From the NCBI GenBank assembly GCA_041664945.1, contig JBAYJY010000096.1:1-17123 (forward strand): a stretch of DNA of 17,123 nucleotides, written 5' to 3'. The notes beneath the pieces are model-generated. The model saw only the letters and a program-made list of their open reading frames with translations. It was not told the origin of the DNA and did not search any database. The position numbers and the translations under genes are program-made. Below are positions 14,674 to 17,123 of the stretch, in pieces; the stretch's first letter is position 1, and each line of letters starts with the position of its first letter. Origin of the DNA: JBAYJY01 sp041664945 (GTDB lineage Bacteria; UBP15; UBA6099).

Positions 14674-15213
14674 ATGGCGGAAAGAAGCGGACTTGAAAAA
14701 GGATATGTGCAGTTATATACGGGGAACGGCAAGGGAAAGACGACTGCGGCGCTGGGCTTGGCGATGCGCGCCGCCGGGGCCGGGCTTCGGACCTATATCG
14801 GCCAGTTCATGAAAGGGCAGCATTACAGCGAACTTGACGCGGTTCGAATGTTTGAGCCGCTGATTGAGATCGAGCAATACGGGCAGCCTCAATTCTGCGT
14901 TCCCGGCAAGGTTCTGCCGGAAGACGTCGGACTCGCGAGCGCCGGGCTCGAAAAGGCGCGTGCGGCGATTTCCGGGGGCGACTACGATATTGTTGTCCTG
15001 GACGAAGTCTGCACCGCGCTCTATTTCAAGTTGCTGCATGTCGATGATATACTCGCGGTAATGAAGGGGAAACCTGAAAAGATGGAACTCATTCTGACAG
15101 GCCGCTACGCGCCTGACGCGCTCATCGCTGCGGCAGACCTCGTAACCGAGATGAAGGAAATCAAACATTACTATCAGAACGAAGTGAAATCCCGAAAAGG
15201 GATTGAAAATTAG
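14674..15213 (+). CDS. cobO: Cob(I)yrinic acid a,c-diamide adenosyltransferase (CobO/BtuR type)
   Basis: ATP:corrinoid adenosyltransferase that attaches the 5'-deoxyadenosyl group to cob(I)alamin or earlier corrinoids, making coenzyme B12. In 179 residues it shows YVQLYTGNGKGKTTAALGLA with the P-loop GNGKGKT (17-23), GLRTYIGQFMKG (37-48), the Walker-B-like DIVVLDEVCTALYF (105-118, Asp110-Glu111), and ELILTGRYAPDALIAAADLVTEM (137-159), all typical of the family. GGTG lies five bases before the ATG. It follows the CoA transferase by 134 bases with a hairpin between, and a weak TATAAG box (14637-14642) may give it its own promoter. No other cobalamin-synthesis gene is nearby, so it may serve salvage for a B12-dependent mutase. 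Confidence 0.95.
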   Translation: MAERSGLEKGYVQLYTGNGKGKTTAALGLAMRAAGAGLRTYIGQFMKGQHYSELDAVRMFEPLIEIEQYGQPQFCVPGKVLPEDVGLASAGLEKARAAISGGDYDIVVLDEVCTALYFKLLHVDDILAVMKGKPEKMELILTGRYAPDALIAAADLVTEMKEIKHYYQNEVKSRKGIEN

Positions 15214-15270
15214 GGATTTCCTAAAGATACTCAGAAACCACGAAACTCATTTCGGGATTCGGCGTATAGT

Positions 15271-15304
15271 AAAAAGAGGCGCGACAATGTCGCGCCTCTT
15301 TTTT
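15271..15304. terminator. Bidirectional rho-independent terminator
   Basis: AAAAAGAGGCGCGAC/GTCGCGCCTCTTTTT, a perfect stem of up to 15 base pairs with T runs at the 3' side on both strands. It lies between convergent cobO and the BKACE gene, 58 and 26 bases from their stop codons. Confidence 0.92.
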
Positions 15305-15329
15305 AGTTCAGTCTCTTAAAAGCTTTTTT

Positions 15330-16223
15330 TCAATCTCCGCTGACGCCATACGGGCTGTCAGCTTTTTTTGTGGGAAGATTAAGGATGATGCGGGCTTCGT
15401 CCGGCGTGGCTAGCTCGCGGTCGAGCATGCGCGCCATATCGGCGGCCTTGGCGACCTGTTCCCAACTGCCTTTTGCCAATTCCTTGCCGCGGATATAAAG
15501 ATTGTCTTCGAGCCCGACCCGAAGATGGCCGCCCATGACGATCGCCGCCATGTTCGCCTGAAAAGAGTTCGGTCCGACCCCGCAGGTGCACCATGTGGCG
15601 TCCTTCGGGATCGAGTTTTTCATCGCTACAATATAATCCATCAGAAATCTGATGCCGCCCGCAACGCCAAAAACGAAGTTGAAGTGCAGAGGTTCCTCAA
15701 GGATGCCCTTCTTTTGAAGTAGAAGAATGTTGTGAATATGGCCGATGTCGTAGCACTCGAGTTCGGGCTTAACGCCGTTTTCGGTCATGATTTTCGCGTA
15801 TTTTCTGATCTGGTCAAAAGTGTTTTCGAAAACGAAGTCGAAAATTATCTCGCCGGTTTTGTGGTCGGCGAGCGAGAAGTTCATGGTTCCGGTGTTAAGC
15901 GAAGCCATATCCGGCTTGATGGCTGCGATGGGGGCGATTCGCTGTTCTTTGGTCACGCCGACTCCGATTGCCGTGCTGACATTGATGAGGATAGGGCATC
16001 GCTCGCGAATGCCTTCAACTATGCCGGCGGCTATTTCGATGTCGGGCGTCGGCATTCCGGTTTTCGGATCGCGGGCGTGAAGATGAACGACCGCGGCGCC
16101 GTTCTCATAGCACTTGACCGCTTCGGCGACGAATTCTTCCTTGGTGTAGGGAACGTTCGGGTTCTGCTCTTTGCGGGTAGCCGCGCCTGTGAGCGCTGCC
16201 GTTATTACTACTTTATGGTCCAT
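15330..16223 (-). CDS. Beta-keto acid cleavage enzyme (BKACE, formerly DUF849; Kce-like)
   Basis: A 297-residue TIM-barrel enzyme of the BKACE family. These enzymes use Zn2+ and acetyl-CoA to split a beta-keto acid into acetoacetate and a new acyl-CoA; the best-known member, Kce, acts on 3-keto-5-aminohexanoate in lysine fermentation. Features seen: VVITAALTGAATRKEQNPNVPYT (5-27), the zinc motif VHLHARDP (His47, His49), ILINVSTAIGVG (79-90), DMASLNTGTMNF (105-116), PELECYDIGHI (153-163) and GGHLRVGLEDNLY, whose Glu239 is the likely third zinc ligand. Length is typical. Substrate varies widely in this family and cannot be fixed from sequence alone, so no symbol is given. GGAGG lies eight bases before the ATG, and a strong promoter lies upstream. 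Confidence 0.94.
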   Translation of the reverse strand: MDHKVVITAALTGAATRKEQNPNVPYTKEEFVAEAVKCYENGAAVVHLHARDPKTGMPTPDIEIAAGIVEGIRERCPILINVSTAIGVGVTKEQRIAPIAAIKPDMASLNTGTMNFSLADHKTGEIIFDFVFENTFDQIRKYAKIMTENGVKPELECYDIGHIHNILLLQKKGILEEPLHFNFVFGVAGGIRFLMDYIVAMKNSIPKDATWCTCGVGPNSFQANMAAIVMGGHLRVGLEDNLYIRGKELAKGSWEQVAKAADMARMLDRELATPDEARIILNLPTKKADSPYGVSGD

Positions 16224-16288
16224 AGTTAACGCCTCCGGCCTTTTTTGTTTTTCATGAGATGCGAATACACAAGATGCTAAGCGCTACC

Positions 16289-16318
16289 ATTCTATTGTCT
16301 CCGGGCGGAGCGTGTCAA
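16289..16318 (-). promoter_or_regulatory. Sigma-70 promoter for the BKACE gene
   Basis: On the minus strand a consensus TTGACA (16313-16318), an 18-base spacer and TAGAAT (16289-16294). The spacer contains the dyad CTCCG-CC-CGGAG (16299-16310). Expected start is near 16282, giving a leader of about 59 bases. Confidence 0.65.
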
Positions 16319-16446
16319 GAAGAAATATCTGTCTGTTATATATTGAATTATGACATCTAACACCCAAAGTTAATATAAATCAGATAAAACAAGAGCATAT
16401 TTGATTAAATATTATTGTGTATATGGGAATGCCGCTTTGTTTTACT

Positions 16447-16452
16447 TATAAT
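16447..16452 (+). promoter_or_regulatory. Candidate -10 box for the leader ORF and sensor gene
   Basis: Consensus TATAAT with an expected start near 16459, about 19 bases before the leader ORF. The hexamer 17 bases upstream, TGGGAA, is a poor -35. The flanking region is AT-rich and includes ATATTT-GATT-AAATAT (16397-16412). Confidence 0.35.
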
Positions 16453-16477
16453 TATCGATAGGTTCAGGGAATCAACA

Positions 16478-16510
16478 ATGCAGGGGATACGAGGCGGCCT
16501 CGAACGATGA
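16478..16510 (+). CDS. Ten-codon leader ORF coupled to the sensor gene
   Basis: Reads MQGIRGGLER and stops at TGA. It has a better ribosome binding site (AGGGA, seven bases before its ATG) than the sensor gene that follows. Its stop overlaps the sensor start as ATGA (16507-16510), the usual arrangement for translational coupling. It may be a leader peptide that sets sensor translation, or a chance reading frame; the peptide has no recognised motif. Confidence 0.35.
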   Translation: MQGIRGGLER

Positions 16511-17123
16511 AGCGCAACCGGATAGCTTTGCAAATATCATTAATCGCATCAATGCCGGCGATAATATTGATGTTGGTTTTCGCGACGAACAACGTGAGAC
16601 AGGCGCGGGAGATATTGTACACAAGACTTGTTAACGATGGTTTGAGCAAGGCGCGTTTAGCTGCGGGGATGATTAAGAGTCAGATCGAAGAGAGAGATGG
16701 AGAAGAGCTGGAAATTATCATTCCCAGAATCGAAATGCTGGATGAAAAGGGCCGGATATCGGAATTGTACATTATCACCGAAGATGGAGAATATATTCAC
16801 AACAGGAACGCTCAACTCAAAGGAAAGCCGGTGGACCGCCACTTAAATTTAATAAATCGGGCAGGCGCTCGCCATAGGCCTAAATTTATATGGCTGCCGG
16901 GAGGGAATTGGTTCCGGACGGATGTTCTTGTCGCCATGCCTGTGATGTCCGGCGACCGATATATGGGAAGCGTTCACATTGTCTTTTCAGCTGAAAAAAT
17001 CAGAGCGCAGATATTCAAGCGGATATTAATAGTAATATTACTGATGACTTTCGCGGTGGCTATGGTTGTTGTTCTTTCTCAATATGCCGCAAAGAGAGCT
17101 TTGCTCCCGCTAAGTACGCTGAT
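16507..17123 (+). CDS. Membrane sensor protein with Cache-like periplasmic domain and HAMP start, truncated by window end
   Basis: The first 205 residues are visible. They show a short basic N-terminus, one membrane helix (about 9-26), a periplasmic domain (about 27-170) and a second helix (171-191), followed by YAAKRALLPLSTL, which looks like the beginning of a HAMP linker with its conserved Pro201. The periplasmic part contains ELYIITEDGEYIHNRNAQLKGKPV (86-109) and a later VAMPVMSGDRYMGSVHIVF strand pair, the pattern of a single Cache sensory domain. The output domain lies outside the window; histidine kinase, diguanylate cyclase, phosphatase or methyl-accepting protein are all possible. 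The only nearby ribosome binding site, GAGG, is 12 bases before the ATG, so translation may depend on the overlapping leader ORF. No in-frame alternative start lies just upstream. Confidence 0.8.
   Translation, partial: MKRNRIALQISLIASMPAIILMLVFATNNVRQAREILYTRLVNDGLSKARLAAGMIKSQIEERDGEELEIIIPRIEMLDEKGRISELYIITEDGEYIHNRNAQLKGKPVDRHLNLINRAGARHRPKFIWLPGGNWFRTDVLVAMPVMSGDRYMGSVHIVFSAEKIRAQIFKRILIVILLMTFAVAMVVVLSQYAAKRALLPLSTL

Noticed and set aside
15186..15220. Alternative pairings GAAATCCC with GGGATT or GGGATTTC at the end of cobO, resembling an attenuator
   Set aside because: They lie at the 3' end of a gene with no downstream gene on the same strand before the strong terminator, so there is nothing to attenuate.
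1..17123. CRISPR array, insertion sequence, integrase or phage remnants
   Set aside because: No regularly spaced repeats, transposase motifs, terminal inverted repeats or phage genes were seen; the tRNA-Gln 3' end shows no duplicated attachment site within the window.

Overview
The window looks like chromosome from a diderm (Gram-negative-type) heterotrophic bacterium, probably anaerobic and of an uncultivated or poorly sampled lineage. The diderm call rests on an exported lipoprotein and a putative outer-membrane beta-barrel protein. The metabolic genes point to amino-acid or short-chain acid catabolism: ornithine aminotransferase, a 3-ketoacid-type CoA transferase, a beta-keto acid cleavage enzyme, a corrinoid adenosyltransferase and the CstA transporter. 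SpoVG beside a nucleotidyltransferase and HslVU beside a tRNA are compatible with several phyla, so I do not assign one. There is no sign of a phage, insertion sequence or CRISPR array.

Layout. 1-3489 (all minus, read right to left): tRNA-Gln(TTG), hslV, hslU, an HDOD-domain protein, then a terminator and the start of a metallo-beta-lactamase-fold hydrolase cut by the window edge. The tRNA and protease genes are so close that they may share a transcript. 3490-3820 holds no convincing gene. 3821-4959 (minus): a MobA-like nucleotidyltransferase and spoVG, behind a good sigma-70 promoter, an operator-like dyad and a structured leader. 5175-6929 (minus): cstA, with a perfect inverted repeat in its 5' region. 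7208-10355 (minus): an envelope pair, a putative beta-barrel protein followed by a lipoprotein with four exact 88-residue Ig-like repeats, ending in two tandem terminators. 10587-11801 (minus): rocD. 11943-12668 (minus): an AlkD-type DNA glycosylase, divergent from 12824-14539 (plus), a CoA transferase, and 14674-15213 (plus), cobO. A strong bidirectional terminator (15271-15304) separates cobO from the convergent BKACE gene (15330-16223, minus). The plus strand ends with a truncated membrane sensor protein (from 16507) behind a ten-codon leader ORF.

How the genes may work together. CoA transferase, BKACE and a cobalamin adenosyltransferase are the kinds of activity needed in lysine fermentation (3-keto-5-aminohexanoate cleavage, CoA transfer, B12-dependent aminomutase), and ornithine aminotransferase adds another amino-acid entry point. 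They lie in several transcription units and no aminomutase is visible, so this is a contextual inference.

The items most worth checking are: the start of the CoA transferase, where promoter, ribosome binding site and reading frame disagree in a way that suggests a one-base frameshift; the 88-residue cysteine-paired repeats; the operator and structured leader ahead of the nucleotidyltransferase; and the ATGA-coupled leader peptide of the sensor gene.
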